A stretch of DNA of 64,000 bases from Terriglobus sp. TAA 43 (GTDB lineage: Bacteria; Acidobacteriota; Terriglobia; Terriglobales; Acidobacteriaceae). The notes under the pieces were generated by a model, which saw nothing but the letters and a program-made list of their open reading frames with translations, was not told the DNA's origin and did not search any database. The DNA is taken from the NCBI RefSeq assembly GCF_000800015.1, contig NZ_JUGR01000001.1:1488001-1552000 (forward strand), in the 5' to 3' direction. How positions within the stretch are numbered: position 1 is the stretch's first letter; every line of letters starts with the position of its first letter. This document shows positions 1 to 10,274 of this stretch, in pieces. The translations under genes were made by a program, and so were the position numbers.

Positions 1-134
1 TGAAATGCATCGCCTTTGCACTGGTAGTAATCCGTCTTCTCAAGTGTGCAACCAGGCCCTGGCGCTTTCTGCGCACACAGGGGCAGCACGGTAAAAGCAA
101 ACAGCATGGCGATAAGCAGACGGCAACAACGCAT
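1..134 (-). CDS. Secreted protein, N-terminal fragment, unrecognised
   Basis: Only about 44 codons lie in the window; the gene runs off the left edge. The ATG at 134 is preceded by a GAGG Shine-Dalgarno about 8 nt upstream. The protein starts with MRCCR, then a hydrophobic run (LLIAMLFAFTVLPLCAQ) typical of a signal peptide, probably cleaved near CAQ. The visible mature part has two cysteines (GCTLEK and YYQCKG) that could form a disulfide. It lies 54 bp downstream of the DAO-family gene on the same strand, so the two may be cotranscribed. The family cannot be told from this fragment. Confidence 0.6.
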   Translation of the reverse strand, partial: MRCCRLLIAMLFAFTVLPLCAQKAPGPGCTLEKTDYYQCKGDAF

Positions 135-188
135 CCTTGTCCTCACTCAACAATTAGATGCGCTTTGCTGCTGAATCTACACATCGCC

Positions 189-1451
189 CTAAGCTGTCAC
201 CCTGGTTCCACGCTTCGCAACGATGGGTTCCATACGGCTGTACAGTTCCTGCAGTATCTTCACGCCTGCTTCGGCAGCAGCATGATCTGGCGACTCATTG
301 CTATCGTTCCAGCCTTCTTCTTCGCCACCAATATTCGGCTGCACCACAATGCCATCACGCCGCGCAAGCAGGTTCAGGCCCTTGTATCCGATGCCATAGT
401 TCACGCCCTCCTGTGGGATGAGCCAAGCAATCTGGCCACGCACCGGAACAATGCTTTGGTCGCTCCATAACGCCTTCGAGTCATAGCCTGTGCAGCAAAA
501 CACAACGCTCTCTTTCAACGAGGCGAACTCATTGGGTTCATGGAACTCGCGCATCTCAAGGCGTCCGCCTGCAAGATAGAACTCCTGCATCAACAACTTC
601 GCGTATCCGGCAACATTGAACGTCAGCGACGAATTACGACGCACATACTTCGTGGGGAACGGTGTCGAGCCGGACGGCATGTCTTTCGATTTCGGCGTGA
701 TGTCCGCGATGCTTTGGCTGTAGCGCGCGAACTCGTGCACCTGTTTTGTTCTGTCAGCAGGATCGGCCGCGGTATTGGGATCAACAGGACGATTGCGATC
801 GCGCGGCGGATCATCCGAGAGCTGATAACGATCGGTCCATTCAATCGGAGAGCCGGCCACGCCAAGATAGCTGTTGTACATAGTCCATGAGGTGCGCGCC
901 ATGCGTTCCCACAGTGCAGCGAAATCTGCAGACGCATCCGTGCTGAGTGCCACGCGTGAATCCGGTGTCCAGGAACCAGTGGCACGTACGCTGCGAATAT
1001 ACGGCGCCGTCTCTTTCGCGTAGATGGTCACCTTGTAGCCCATGCGTTGCGCGGTCAACGCCGTCGTCAGCCCAAGCGCACCTGCGCCGATCACAGCGCA
1101 TTCCTTCACTCCCGGTGCGGCTTCCATCGCCTTGCGCACGACCACATCTGCCGCACCCCATGAAAGCGACCATCCGCTGCCACCATGACCGTAGTTCGTC
1201 ACGACGGTCTTATCGCCCACCTTCACCACATCCATTCGCGGTCCCACTGCACGAAACGGCCGCAGACATACAGTGATGCGAAAGATGCGGTCTACATCCG
1301 CGCGAATGGGAAGAATGTTTCCCGGCACATCATAAAAAGGAAGTGCGGGTGCTGTTGCGGCAGCAGGCGTTGTAACGTGCTTTGCGCACCCCTGCAGAAG
1401 GCTAAAGCCGGTAAGTGCTGCCGATCCATGAAGAAATGAACGACGGTCCAT
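189..1451 (-). CDS. DAO-family FAD-dependent oxidoreductase, apparently circularly permuted lipoprotein
   Basis: A 420-residue protein related to D-amino-acid oxidases (FAD-dependent oxidation of D-amino acids or similar amines). The start at 1451 (MDRRSF) is chosen because GGAGAGAG lies just upstream; the reading frame stays open further 5'. The N-terminus has RR, a hydrophobic stretch and LLQGC, a lipobox, so it is probably an exported lipoprotein (Tat-type RR possible). Order of motifs: LRPFRAVGPR (about 63-72) and NYGHGGSGWSLSWG (about 86-99), then the Rossmann GAGALG (122-127), then CTGYDSKALW and PVRGQIAW near the C-terminus. In ordinary D-amino-acid oxidases the NYGHGG segment is C-terminal, after the GRGQI segment. 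Here it precedes the Rossmann motif, suggesting a circular permutation. Substrate is unknown. Confidence 0.85.
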   Translation of the reverse strand: MDRRSFLHGSAALTGFSLLQGCAKHVTTPAAATAPALPFYDVPGNILPIRADVDRIFRITVCLRPFRAVGPRMDVVKVGDKTVVTNYGHGGSGWSLSWGAADVVVRKAMEAAPGVKECAVIGAGALGLTTALTAQRMGYKVTIYAKETAPYIRSVRATGSWTPDSRVALSTDASADFAALWERMARTSWTMYNSYLGVAGSPIEWTDRYQLSDDPPRDRNRPVDPNTAADPADRTKQVHEFARYSQSIADITPKSKDMPSGSTPFPTKYVRRNSSLTFNVAGYAKLLMQEFYLAGGRLEMREFHEPNEFASLKESVVFCCTGYDSKALWSDQSIVPVRGQIAWLIPQEGVNYGIGYKGLNLLARRDGIVVQPNIGGEEEGWNDSNESPDHAAAEAGVKILQELYSRMEPIVAKRGTRVTA

Positions 1452-1665
1452 CGAAATCTCTCTCCCTTCGTGGTTGAAAGAAAACCATGCAAGAAGCCAT
1501 GCGGATGCACGGCTATAAATGAAAATGTCTGCGGAATGAGCGAGGGTGTACTTCCTCACTTATAACCGAGATGTCTCGTTTTCACATGCAGAAACACTCA
1601 TTTTCCCCGGAATTGCCCACGGAGTAGCGCATCTTCCCCGCGTCTGCGAGACAATAGAAGCAGTC

Positions 1666-2763
1666 ATGGCATTGAACGTAGGCATCGTCGGTCTTCCCAA
1701 CGTGGGCAAGAGCACCATTTTCAGCGCACTCACCGCAATCGAAGCGGTTGCTGCAAATTATCCCTTCTGCACCATCGATCCCAATGTGGGCATCGTCACC
1801 GTGCCGGATCCGCGCATGAACCGTATCGTGGAGATGGTGAAGCCAAAGAGCATTGTCCCTACCACTATTGAGTTTGTGGACATTGCGGGTCTGGTGGCGG
1901 GCGCAAGCAAGGGCGAAGGCCTGGGCAACCAGTTTCTGGCCAACATCCGTTCGACCGATGCCACGCTGCACATCGTGCGCTGCTTTGAAGACCCTGAGGT
2001 GATCCACGTCGCAGGCAAAGTCGATCCGCTGGCAGATATTGATGTCATCAACACTGAACTTCTTCTCGCCGATCTGGATACTGTGGAACGCCGCTACGAG
2101 AAGTCGCAGAAGCTTGCCCGTACATCGCAGGACAGCAAGATCAAGAATGAATTCAGTGCTCTGGGCAAGCTGCGCGAGGCCATGAACGCAGGCACACCGG
2201 CGCGCGCCGTGGAATTGACGGAGGAAGAGAAGCCACTCGTGCGCGACCTCTTCCTCATCACGATGAAGCCGACGCTCTACGTTGCCAACGTGGACGAAGC
2301 GTCTCTTGCAGAAGGCAACGAACACACACGTGCCGTGGAAGCACGCGCAGCCAGTGAAGGCAGCGATGTCGTCCGCATCTGCGGTTCCATGGAAGCGGAA
2401 ATCTCGCAGCTTGATCCTGAAGAGCGTAACGAATTTCTTGCCAGCATGGGCATGGAAGAGCCAGGACTGGACCGCCTCATCCATGCGGCCTATCGCCTGT
2501 TGGGACTCATCACATACTTCACAGCGGGTGTACAGGAAGTACGTGCGTGGACCATTCGCAAAGGCACAAAAGCCCCGGGTGCAGCGGGCGTGATCCATTC
2601 TGATTTTGAACGTGGCTTTATCCGCGCCGATGCTTACAACTGCGAAGATCTTTTCAGGCTTGGGAGCGAACAGGCTGTGAAGGAAAAAGGACTACTGCGC
2701 AGTGAAGGCAAGGAGTACATCGTGAAAGATGGCGATATTCTCTTCTTCAAGTTCAACGTCTGA
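1666..2763 (+). CDS. ychF: Redox/ribosome-associated ATPase YchF (OLA1 family)
   Basis: A 365-residue Obg-like P-loop ATPase, the usual length for YchF. The start [16 protein letters not shown] matches the family; the frame is open 40 codons upstream but nothing conserved is there. Visible motifs: Walker A GLPNVGKS (9-16), switch DIAGLV, and NVDE where classical GTPases have NKxD, the change associated with ATP preference in YchF. The C-terminal TGS domain follows ([11 protein letters not shown] ... GFIRAD). YchF binds ribosomes and is linked to stress responses. It diverges from the DAO-family gene. A strong hairpin follows the stop codon. Confidence 0.96.
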   Translation: MALNVGIVGLPNVGKSTIFSALTAIEAVAANYPFCTIDPNVGIVTVPDPRMNRIVEMVKPKSIVPTTIEFVDIAGLVAGASKGEGLGNQFLANIRSTDATLHIVRCFEDPEVIHVAGKVDPLADIDVINTELLLADLDTVERRYEKSQKLARTSQDSKIKNEFSALGKLREAMNAGTPARAVELTEEEKPLVRDLFLITMKPTLYVANVDEASLAEGNEHTRAVEARAASEGSDVVRICGSMEAEISQLDPEERNEFLASMGMEEPGLDRLIHAAYRLLGLITYFTAGVQEVRAWTIRKGTKAPGAAGVIHSDFERGFIRADAYNCEDLFRLGSEQAVKEKGLLRSEGKEYIVKDGDILFFKFNV

Positions 2764-2784
2764 TTACAAGATCGAACCTACACC

Positions 2785-2839
2785 AAGCGGTGTCATGCCC
2801 TGTCATCAGGAGAAACTGATGCGGAACATGGCACCGCTT
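2785..2839 (+). terminator. Long hairpin after ychF, possible terminator
   Basis: Outer arms AAGCGGTGTCATG (2785-2797) and CATGGCACCGCTT (2827-2839) pair with one G-T type mismatch. An inner stem CATCAG (2803-2808) pairs with CTGATG (2816-2821). There is no clean U-tract after the stem (GTTGCAATTTAG), so intrinsic termination is plausible but not certain. Confidence 0.5.
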
Positions 2840-2901
2840 GTTGCAATTTAGTCTCAACTTCTGAAGCGCACATGAGCTATCAAGCTTTAGGATGATTCTG
2901 C

Positions 2902-4053
2902 ATGGAAGCAATCATCCACTACGTAGAAGATCTTCAATTCGCTTGCTTCGCATTAGTTTTCAGCATTATGGCGCTGCAGTCGCGCCGCGATCGCACCATC
3001 CGATTTGTCTGCTGCAGTTATCTGCTGGCAACGCTGGTGTCCATCATCGACGTTACGTTGCCACATCCCTACAGCCCACTGACCAATGCTGGCATTCTCA
3101 CAGTGCTAAGCCTGCGCTACGCAGTATTGGCCGCAGGTCTGGTGTACTTCACCCGCAATTCTGAGTGGGCTTCGAAGATATCCTTCCTCCTTGCCGGAGT
3201 CTCGCTCCTACTCATCGGCCTGTCATTCACTTCGTTGGCTGGACCGCGGCAGCTTGCGGTCTACTACTTTGTTCTCGCGTGGCAGCAGGCGCTTCTTGTA
3301 CTTGTGGTCATGCGCTCCAGCGAATCGTCGACGCGCATTCCTCGCGTGCTACTGGCATTCCTGTTTCTGATTTCCGTGGGATACCGCCTGAACCAGGTGC
3401 ATTTTGTGCTCTCGGCAAAAACTGCCCACGATGTCTGGCTACGCAATGTTGGTTTGTTCATCAACGGCACTGTGCTGAGTGGTCTGCTTCCCTTCACTAT
3501 CGTGTGGATGATGAACGCTCGCGATCACGCGAATCTATTGCAACAGAGCCTGCTGGACCCATTAACCGGGCTTCTGAATCGTCGCGGGCTAAACGAAGCC
3601 GCGGATCGCGAACTAAAGCGCTACTCCCGTTCGCAACAGGAATTCGCCGTTGCAGTGGCGGACATTGATCACTTTAAGAAGTTGAACGACAGACATGGCC
3701 ACGCCTTTGGCGACGAGGTTCTGGTGGATTTCTCCGTGATCTGTCAGACAGAGTTGAGAAGCTATGACGTCTCTGCCCGCAGCGGTGGCGAGGAGTTTAT
3801 GCTGCTGCTTCCTCACACATCACAAGATGCGGCCATGTTGGTACTGGAACGCATCCGCGAACGATTTGAAGCAAGCACTCCTTTGGAATCCGGCCCCAAC
3901 ACAGTGAGTATCGGCGTGACATCCACGCGCGCTCGCACAGATGTCACCTGGGACCAGCTACAAAAAGAAGCGGACAAGGCAATGTACGATGCGAAGCATC
4001 TGGGCCGTAATAGAACCATGATCTATGACCCAGCAAGCGATACTGCGCTGTAA
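2902..4053 (+). CDS. Membrane diguanylate cyclase (GGDEF domain)
   Basis: A 383-residue protein that should make cyclic di-GMP from two GTP. Residues 1 to about 210 are mostly hydrophobic with around seven membrane segments and no recognisable extracytoplasmic domain. The GGDEF domain begins near DPLTGLLNRRGL. The active-site loop is GGEEF (295-299), a catalytically competent form. The product-inhibition I-site is present: RSYD (286-289), five residues before GGEEF. It is followed 68 bp later, on the same strand, by an EAL phosphodiesterase gene, so synthesis and breakdown of the same messenger are encoded side by side. The signal sensed by the membrane part is unknown. Confidence 0.93.
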   Translation: MEAIIHYVEDLQFACFALVFSIMALQSRRDRTIRFVCCSYLLATLVSIIDVTLPHPYSPLTNAGILTVLSLRYAVLAAGLVYFTRNSEWASKISFLLAGVSLLLIGLSFTSLAGPRQLAVYYFVLAWQQALLVLVVMRSSESSTRIPRVLLAFLFLISVGYRLNQVHFVLSAKTAHDVWLRNVGLFINGTVLSGLLPFTIVWMMNARDHANLLQQSLLDPLTGLLNRRGLNEAADRELKRYSRSQQEFAVAVADIDHFKKLNDRHGHAFGDEVLVDFSVICQTELRSYDVSARSGGEEFMLLLPHTSQDAAMLVLERIRERFEASTPLESGPNTVSIGVTSTRARTDVTWDQLQKEADKAMYDAKHLGRNRTMIYDPASDTAL

Positions 4054-4121
4054 CCGCGTTCGCTATGAAAAATCCTGCTTTGTGACTCATCCGATTCCGG
4101 TTTCGCGCCGATATAGCCTAC

Positions 4122-4892
4122 ATGGAACTATCTTCCCCCGATTCCGATGAGCTCAAGACCGTCGTCCCGTTCAGCATGGCGTTTCAACCCATCGTGAACG
4201 TCACCACTGGTAGCGTCTATGCCTACGAAGCGCTGGTACGCGGTCCCCAGGGACAAAGTGCTGCGAGCATACTCGCACGCCTTAAAGAAGACGACTTGTT
4301 TCTGTTTGACCAAGGCTCCCGCAGCCGCGCCATGACCCTGGCAACAAATCTGGGCATCGTGAAACTGGATGCGGCACTATCAATCAATTTTCTTCCGCGG
4401 GCCATCCGCACTCCTGAAGCATGCAGCACAATGACGCTTACTGCCGCCCGGTCACTGAACTTTCCCTGCAATCGGCTGATCTTTGAAGTGACGGAGTCAG
4501 AGCGTGTCCTCGACGCGGAGCAAGTCGAGGCGATCGCGCGCGAGTATCAGCGCCATGGTTTTCGCATTGCCATTTCCATCGATGATCTGGGGTCAGCGGT
4601 CTCCGGAAAGTCTGTGCGCAAGCAAATACGAGCAGACATTTTAAAGCTCGATATGGCCATCACGCGGAACCTGCACCTGCGCCCCCGTGCTCAGGCAGCC
4701 ATTGTCTCTCTGCAGAACGCATGCACCGCAGAAGGCATCGATCTGATTGCAGAAGGCGTGGAAACCGTGGAAGAGTATCTCGCGTTGTTACGTTGCGGCT
4801 TGGAATACATGCAGGGATATCTGTTTGCGAGGCCCGCATTCGAATCTCTTCCTGAATTCGCATTACCAACGATTACCGCGATGCATGCGTGA
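4122..4892 (+). CDS. EAL-domain cyclic di-GMP phosphodiesterase
   Basis: A compact 256-residue cytoplasmic protein that is essentially one EAL domain, predicted to hydrolyse c-di-GMP to pGpG. Catalytic landmarks are present: EALVRG (E36), SINFLP, FEVTES, the Asp pair in SIDDLGSA, the Lys in LKLDMA, the Glu in AEGVET, and QGYLFARP. Loop 6 reads DDLGSA rather than the common DDFGTG, which may tune activity. It has no sensory domain, so control probably comes through expression or partners; the neighbouring GGDEF gene is the obvious functional partner. It ends before a bidirectional terminator shared with convergent infB. Confidence 0.92.
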   Translation: MELSSPDSDELKTVVPFSMAFQPIVNVTTGSVYAYEALVRGPQGQSAASILARLKEDDLFLFDQGSRSRAMTLATNLGIVKLDAALSINFLPRAIRTPEACSTMTLTAARSLNFPCNRLIFEVTESERVLDAEQVEAIAREYQRHGFRIAISIDDLGSAVSGKSVRKQIRADILKLDMAITRNLHLRPRAQAAIVSLQNACTAEGIDLIAEGVETVEEYLALLRCGLEYMQGYLFARPAFESLPEFALPTITAMHA

Positions 4893-4962
4893 TCGCGCAA
4901 AAAACAACGTCGCAAGATTTTCGCTTGATGCCCAGGAAGGACGCGTCGGCTCTGACGCCAAC

Positions 4963-4998
4963 AAAGAAAGAGCCGGGCAACCGCCCGGCTCTTTCTTT
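4963..4998. terminator. Bidirectional terminator between EAL gene and infB
   Basis: A perfect 16-bp stem with an AACC loop: arm 4963-4978 (AAAGAAAGAGCCGGGC) and arm 4983-4998 (GCCCGGCTCTTTCTTT). The stem is GC-rich at the tip and A/T-rich at its base, so it gives a U-rich 3' end on both strands. It lies between convergent genes and should end both transcripts. Confidence 0.9.
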
Positions 4999-5013
4999 GT
5001 GATGTGAAACAAA

Positions 5014-8000
5014 CTACACGGTAGCCGGCTCTGAAGACTTGGCCTCGGCAGCTCGTTTATCTGCAAGATTCTCGCCCAGTTCTGCGGCCATCTTCTCTGT
5101 AGAAAACGCCTCGATCAGGTCGCCCACGCGAATATCGCGGAGGCTAAGATCGATACCGCATTCCATGCCGTTGGTCACTTCGCGAACATCGTCCTTGAAG
5201 CGCTTCAGGTTGGTGATCTTGCCCTTCCAGACTTCGGCACCATCGCGCATCACGCGTACCTGCGAGTTGCGGGTGATCGTGCCATCGCGAACCACGCAGC
5301 CGGCAATCTGGCCGACCTTCGTGATCTTGAAGACGTTGAGCACTTCTGCACGGCCCAGGTAGTTCTCGCGGAAGACCGGATCCAGCAGGCCAAGCATGGC
5401 CTTTTGAATCTCGTCCTGCAGCTCGTAAATGATGGAGTGCAGACGAATTTCCACGTTGTCCTGGTCGGCCAGTTCCTGAGCCTTGCGCTCCGGACGCACG
5501 TTGAAACCGATGATGACGGCGTTCGACGCGGTTGCCAGCAGCACATCGCTTTCGGTGATAGCGCCCACCCCGGAGTGCAGCACGCGAACGCGTACCTTTT
5601 CCGTCGTCATGCGCTGCAGGCTGTCGATCAGTACCTGCACCGAACCCTGCACATCGCCCTTGAGAACAAGGTTGAGATCCTTGACGCCAGCCTGCTTGAT
5701 CTGTTCTGCAAGGCCTTCCAGAGAAACGCGGCTGCTCTTCGCAAGCTGCGCTTCGCGCTCCTTGAGCGTACGGTAGCGTGCAATTTCCTTGGCACGGTCA
5801 CGATCGCTCATCACGATGAACGTATCGCCTGCATCCGGAATGCTCTCCAGACCCAGGATTTCGACCGGTGTTGAAGGTCCTGCAGCTTCAATGGAACGAC
5901 CACGATCATCGAACATGGCGCGGATCTTACCGAAGGTGTTGCCAACGATGTAGCTGTCGCCAACCTTCAGCGTTCCGTTCTGCACCAGGATGGACGCCAC
6001 CGCACCGCGGCCACGATCCAGCTTGGCTTCGATCACGGTACCCACTGCCGGACGCTCAGGAATTGCCTTCTGTGCGTTCGTATCGGCAACCAGGCAGATC
6101 ATCTCTTCCAGGCCGTCAAGGTTGATGCGCTGCTTCGCGGAAACTTCAACGAATTCCACGTCGCCACCCCAGCCCACAAGCTGCAGACCACGCTCAGCGA
6201 GCTGGCCCTTCACCTTGTTGCTGTCCGCGCCGGGCTTGTCGATCTTGTTAATCGCCACGATGATCGGCACCTTCGCCGCCTTCGCGTGATCAATGGCTTC
6301 AATCGTCTGCGGCATCACGCCGTCATCCGCTGCAACCACCACAACGACGATGTCCGTAACCTTGGCACCGCGTGCACGCATGCGGGTGAAGGCTTCGTGG
6401 CCCGGCGTATCCAGGAAGACGATCTCACGCCCAAAGGCGGGCGAATCTTCCTTGGTGACGTGCACCTTGTACGCACCAATGTGTTGCGTAATACCACCAG
6501 CTTCGCCGCTGGCTACGTCAGTAGAACGGATCGCATCGAGCAGCGAAGTCTTACCGTGATCGACGTGGCCCATGACCGTAACAACCGGCGGACGGACGAT
6601 TTCCGTCATACCGCTGGTGTCGGTCAGAACGCCTTCGATTGCCTCATTCTCAATCTGCTCTTCCACGGTCTGGATCTGCGCGTCCGCACCGTAGGCGGCA
6701 GCCACAGACTTGACCAGGTCGTTATCGAGCGACTGGTTCACGGTGACGAACACACCGCGCATCAGCAACGTTGCGATCAGATCCTTGCCACGCAGACCCA
6801 ACGCTTCCGCAAGATCCTTTACCGTGACACCTTCCGTAACGGTAATGGTGCGCGTGATCGGCTGGTCGCCCATGGCAATCTGCGCTCCACCGAATCGCGA
6901 TGGCGGCGCAAAGCCCTTCATTGGGCCTTCTTTGCTCTTTTCGTAACGCTTCTTGTTCGCTGCGCCCTTCTTGGCCGCAGGACGCATACCGGGCTTCTGT
7001 GCTCCGGGTGTGCCTTCGGCAATCAGGCCACCGCCGCCAGGACGTGGACCGCCAAAACCAGGACGAGGGCCACCAAAGCCCGGACGCTGGCCAAAGCCAG
7101 GGCGTCCGCCGGGGCCGGTCGGAGGTCCGCCGGGGAACGTACGGGTCGGGTGCATCGGACGACGGCCAGCAGGTCCACCGCCGGGGCCACCGGGACCACC
7201 ATAAGGAGGACGGGGTCCACCCGGTCCAGCACCAGGTCCACCAGGACGCTGGAAGATGGGACGGCGTGCCGGCACGTTGGCAGCCTGAGGGGGCGCCGTG
7301 TACGACGGACGCGGTCCGGTCTGCGGCATGATGACGCGGCGCTTCGGCTCTTCAGGAGCCGCAGCCACCGGTGCTGCCGCTTCCGGAGCAGGAGGCGGGG
7401 TGACTGGAGCAGGAGCTGCGCCAGCATGTGAAGGAGTTGATCCTGGGGCTGGCGGACGCGCAACGACTACGCCCTGCGGCGGAGGCGTGTTGCCAGCAAT
7501 GGCCGGACGCTCCCCTGCGTGCTGTCCCGGACGTACCACCACGCCCTGCGGAGGACGCGAGGCAATCGCCGGGCCCGTCTTCGGTGCGGGATGCACGATA
7601 ACGGGAGCCTGACGTGCCTGCGGAACGATGGTGCGACGCGGCGCTTCCGGAGCTGCTGCCTCAGTCCGTGGCTGGGCGATCTTCAGCGTTGGCATTACGG
7701 GGCGCGTAATGGGAGGACGCGAAGGCGTTGCCGGAGGAGCTGGAGGGGCCACAGGAGGCGCAACCGGAGCGACCGGACGAGCGACTACTGGCTTCTCAAC
7801 CACTGGTGCTGCCGCAGCTTGCACCACAGGCGCCGGTGCCGCGACTACGGGAGTGGGAGTGGGGGCAGGTGTTGGAGCAGGAGCAGCTGGCTTTGGTGGT
7901 GCCACCACAGCAACTACCGGCTGCTTCGGCGCCGTCGACACAACAGCGGGTTTCACCGCCACAGGAGCCTGAGCGGCTTGCTGCTCAGCTTGACGGCGTT

Positions 8001-8256
8001 CCGCCAGCATCCGCTGAATATCGCCGGGCTTGCGCGCGGCCGACAGATCAATCTTTTTCGGCTCAGTTGCCGCTGCCGTACGTGCGGGCGCGCGGCCACC
8101 AGTCAGGTGCCTGCGAACTTTGTCCGCCTCGTCGTCCTCGATGGAACTCGAGTGGGTCTTCTTTTCTATGACTCCGACTGCTGTAAGCGCGTCAAGAATT
8201 TCCTTGCTCTTGACCTCAAGCTCACGCGCCAGATCGTTGATGCGTACTTTACTCAT
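5014..8256 (-). CDS. infB: Translation initiation factor IF-2
   Basis: A 1080-residue GTPase that places initiator tRNA on the 30S subunit and promotes subunit joining. The start [20 protein letters not shown] is the conserved IF-2 N-terminal module, with GAGGGCGG just upstream of ATG. Residues roughly 80-430 are low-complexity Pro/Ala/Val then Gly/Arg/Pro-rich, including GFGGPRP repeats; this explains the length compared with about 890 in E. coli. The G domain follows from about residue 570: [17 protein letters not shown] and NKID. Domains II-IV run to the C-terminus. It is the last gene of rimP-nusA-infB and is followed by a strong terminator. Confidence 0.98.
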   Translation of the reverse strand: MSKVRINDLARELEVKSKEILDALTAVGVIEKKTHSSSIEDDEADKVRRHLTGGRAPARTAAATEPKKIDLSAARKPGDIQRMLAERRQAEQQAAQAPVAVKPAVVSTAPKQPVVAVVAPPKPAAPAPTPAPTPTPVVAAPAPVVQAAAAPVVEKPVVARPVAPVAPPVAPPAPPATPSRPPITRPVMPTLKIAQPRTEAAAPEAPRRTIVPQARQAPVIVHPAPKTGPAIASRPPQGVVVRPGQHAGERPAIAGNTPPPQGVVVARPPAPGSTPSHAGAAPAPVTPPPAPEAAAPVAAAPEEPKRRVIMPQTGPRPSYTAPPQAANVPARRPIFQRPGGPGAGPGGPRPPYGGPGGPGGGPAGRRPMHPTRTFPGGPPTGPGGRPGFGQRPGFGGPRPGFGGPRPGGGGLIAEGTPGAQKPGMRPAAKKGAANKKRYEKSKEGPMKGFAPPSRFGGAQIAMGDQPITRTITVTEGVTVKDLAEALGLRGKDLIATLLMRGVFVTVNQSLDNDLVKSVAAAYGADAQIQTVEEQIENEAIEGVLTDTSGMTEIVRPPVVTVMGHVDHGKTSLLDAIRSTDVASGEAGGITQHIGAYKVHVTKEDSPAFGREIVFLDTPGHEAFTRMRARGAKVTDIVVVVVAADDGVMPQTIEAIDHAKAAKVPIIVAINKIDKPGADSNKVKGQLAERGLQLVGWGGDVEFVEVSAKQRINLDGLEEMICLVADTNAQKAIPERPAVGTVIEAKLDRGRGAVASILVQNGTLKVGDSYIVGNTFGKIRAMFDDRGRSIEAAGPSTPVEILGLESIPDAGDTFIVMSDRDRAKEIARYRTLKEREAQLAKSSRVSLEGLAEQIKQAGVKDLNLVLKGDVQGSVQVLIDSLQRMTTEKVRVRVLHSGVGAITESDVLLATASNAVIIGFNVRPERKAQELADQDNVEIRLHSIIYELQDEIQKAMLGLLDPVFRENYLGRAEVLNVFKITKVGQIAGCVVRDGTITRNSQVRVMRDGAEVWKGKITNLKRFKDDVREVTNGMECGIDLSLRDIRVGDLIEAFSTEKMAAELGENLADKRAAEAKSSEPATV

Positions 8257-8430
8257 CCGCCCTCGTCTTACTTCGTTGCCCTCTGCTAGCTGTTCATGGC
8301 AGCTCCACTCCAGAAGGAATCAAATCCAATACATTCATTATCGCTCAGGAGGGTACAATTCGCGCCTCCAAAGCACTTCAAAGCGCCGTGAAAGTCGGCG
8401 ACACGGTATTCGGTGCCGCCGTTCTTCACG

Positions 8431-10122
8431 CTAACCACGGGTGTTCTCATCCGGGTCGATGGTTTCGTTGCTGAATTCACCAGCCTGTTCGGCCAGATCT
8501 TCGATCGTTTGGTTGTCGTTTTCGATCATGGCTTCGCGCACATCTGCATCGCTACCAAAACCGTCGAATTGGCCTTCCGCCTCTTCGCGCTCCAGCAAAT
8601 CGTCTGCTGACTCGCTTACTTCGATCGGTTCCACACCATTCAGGCCGCGTTCCGCGATGATTGCTTCCGGTGTTTTACCCATGAGCCCCTCCTCGTCTTC
8701 GTCGCTGTCCACGTCCACGACGTCCGTGGACGGCTTGCCGTCTGCTTCTGTGGGTGTTTCGTGCGACACAGACGATTCAGATGCGCCGTTGTCGCCCAAC
8801 GACTCCGCTACAACGCTGGCTGCGGCCGGTCGCTCTTCACCCTCTTCGTACTGGCCGAAGTAGTGACGCACAGCAACTGCGATCTTCTCGACGGACTTTT
8901 CACCGATTCCCGGGACTTCGCCCAGCTCCTCTGCAGTCATATCCGCAAGGTGCTCGACCGTGGTGATACCCGCCGCGATCAGCTTCTCCAGCACACTCTC
9001 GCCAATTTCGGTGACCTGCTCGATCGGAGTGGAAGGTCCGCCGCCCAACGCAGCCATGGCCTGCTCCACTTCCTGCCGCTTCTCTTCTTCGCTCTTGATG
9101 TCGATCTTCCAGCCCAGAAGCTTCGCTGCAAGACGCACATTCTGGCCCTTCTTGCCGATAGCGAGCGAGAGCTGCGTATCGTCCACGATCACCTCAAGCT
9201 GCTTCTCGCCAAGATCAGTGATGGAAACACGCGATACCTTTGCCGGCTGCAAAGCCTTCTCGGCAAACGTGGTGATCTCATCGGAGTACTCAATGATGTC
9301 GATCTTTTCGCCACGTAGTTCGCGGATGATCGACTGCACACGCATGCCCTTCATGCCCACGCATGCGCCTACCGGATCAACGTCCTTGTCGCGCGAAACG
9401 ACCGCGATCTTCGTACGTTCGCCGGCCTCACGTGCAATCGCGCGGATCATCACGGTGCCGTCGTAGATTTCCGGAACTTCGCTTTGGAACAGGGTCTGCA
9501 CCAATGCCGGAGCAGCGCGGCTCACAATCACCTGCGGTCCCTTGGCGGCACGATCCACGCGCAGTAGCGCGACACGGATGCGCTCACCCACGGTGAACTG
9601 CTCCAGGCGCGACTGTTCACGCTTCGGCATACGAGCCTCGGCCTTGCCCAGGTCAAAGATCACATCCATCGGCTCAATGCGCTTCACCGTGGCGTTCAGA
9701 ATCTCGCCCACGCGGTGGTTGTACTCGTTGAAGACCGTGTCGCGCTCTGCTTCGCGCACCTTCTGGAAGATCACCTGCTTGGCCATCTGCGCGGCAATAC
9801 GGCCCAGCGGCGAGGTGTCCTTGTAAAAGCGCAGTTCCGCGCCCACTTCTACGCCCGGCGCCATTTCCTGCGCTTCGGTCAGCGTGATGTAGTTCTCGGG
9901 GTCTTCCTCAATTTCAGTGTCGTCTTCGATGACGGTCTTATAGACATAGGCACGGATCTCGCCCGTCTCCTTGTCAAACTCGCCGCGCATGTTTTCCTGC
10001 GTCTTGTAGTACTTGCGTGTTGCAAGTGCGATGGCGTCCTCAACGGCGGTGACCACGATCTCGGGCTCAATGCCCTTGTCGCGGCTCATGGTTTCAATTG
10101 CCTGATACAGTGCGCTTGCCAT
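8431..10122 (-). CDS. nusA: Transcription termination/antitermination factor NusA
   Basis: A 563-residue RNA polymerase-binding factor. Order of parts: N-terminal polymerase-binding domain (start [20 protein letters not shown]), S1 domain (about 135-200), tandem KH domains with [15 protein letters not shown] and [19 protein letters not shown], a helix-hairpin-helix region ([17 protein letters not shown]), then a C-terminal tail of about 130 residues dominated by Asp and Glu. The acidic tail replaces the second AR repeat of enterobacterial NusA. It lies between rimP (152 bp upstream) and infB (174 bp downstream). No ylxR-like gene is seen between nusA and infB. Confidence 0.97.
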   Translation of the reverse strand: MASALYQAIETMSRDKGIEPEIVVTAVEDAIALATRKYYKTQENMRGEFDKETGEIRAYVYKTVIEDDTEIEEDPENYITLTEAQEMAPGVEVGAELRFYKDTSPLGRIAAQMAKQVIFQKVREAERDTVFNEYNHRVGEILNATVKRIEPMDVIFDLGKAEARMPKREQSRLEQFTVGERIRVALLRVDRAAKGPQVIVSRAAPALVQTLFQSEVPEIYDGTVMIRAIAREAGERTKIAVVSRDKDVDPVGACVGMKGMRVQSIIRELRGEKIDIIEYSDEITTFAEKALQPAKVSRVSITDLGEKQLEVIVDDTQLSLAIGKKGQNVRLAAKLLGWKIDIKSEEEKRQEVEQAMAALGGGPSTPIEQVTEIGESVLEKLIAAGITTVEHLADMTAEELGEVPGIGEKSVEKIAVAVRHYFGQYEEGEERPAAASVVAESLGDNGASESSVSHETPTEADGKPSTDVVDVDSDEDEEGLMGKTPEAIIAERGLNGVEPIEVSESADDLLEREEAEGQFDGFGSDADVREAMIENDNQTIEDLAEQAGEFSNETIDPDENTRG

Positions 10123-10274
10123 TGTTGTGATACTCCTGCGTATTCAGTTGTGGTGTTGCGATGTTCTTTTGATGCAGTTCTAAGTAAAGCCAAGGAATTC
10201 AGCCGTTCCGGACCGAGCGAAGCAGTCTTCGCGCGAGGCAGCAAACGTCTGCTGTGGGCTTTCGAACGAAGGAC

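Noticed and set aside
6286-7431. Plus-strand open frame of 381 codons over infB
   Set aside because: Antisense shadow of the conserved IF-2 gene; Arg/Thr-rich low-complexity translation with no family resemblance.
8286-8480. Small minus-strand frame between nusA and infB, at first considered as ylxR
   Set aside because: It overlaps the nusA end, has none of the YlxR motifs and no Shine-Dalgarno.
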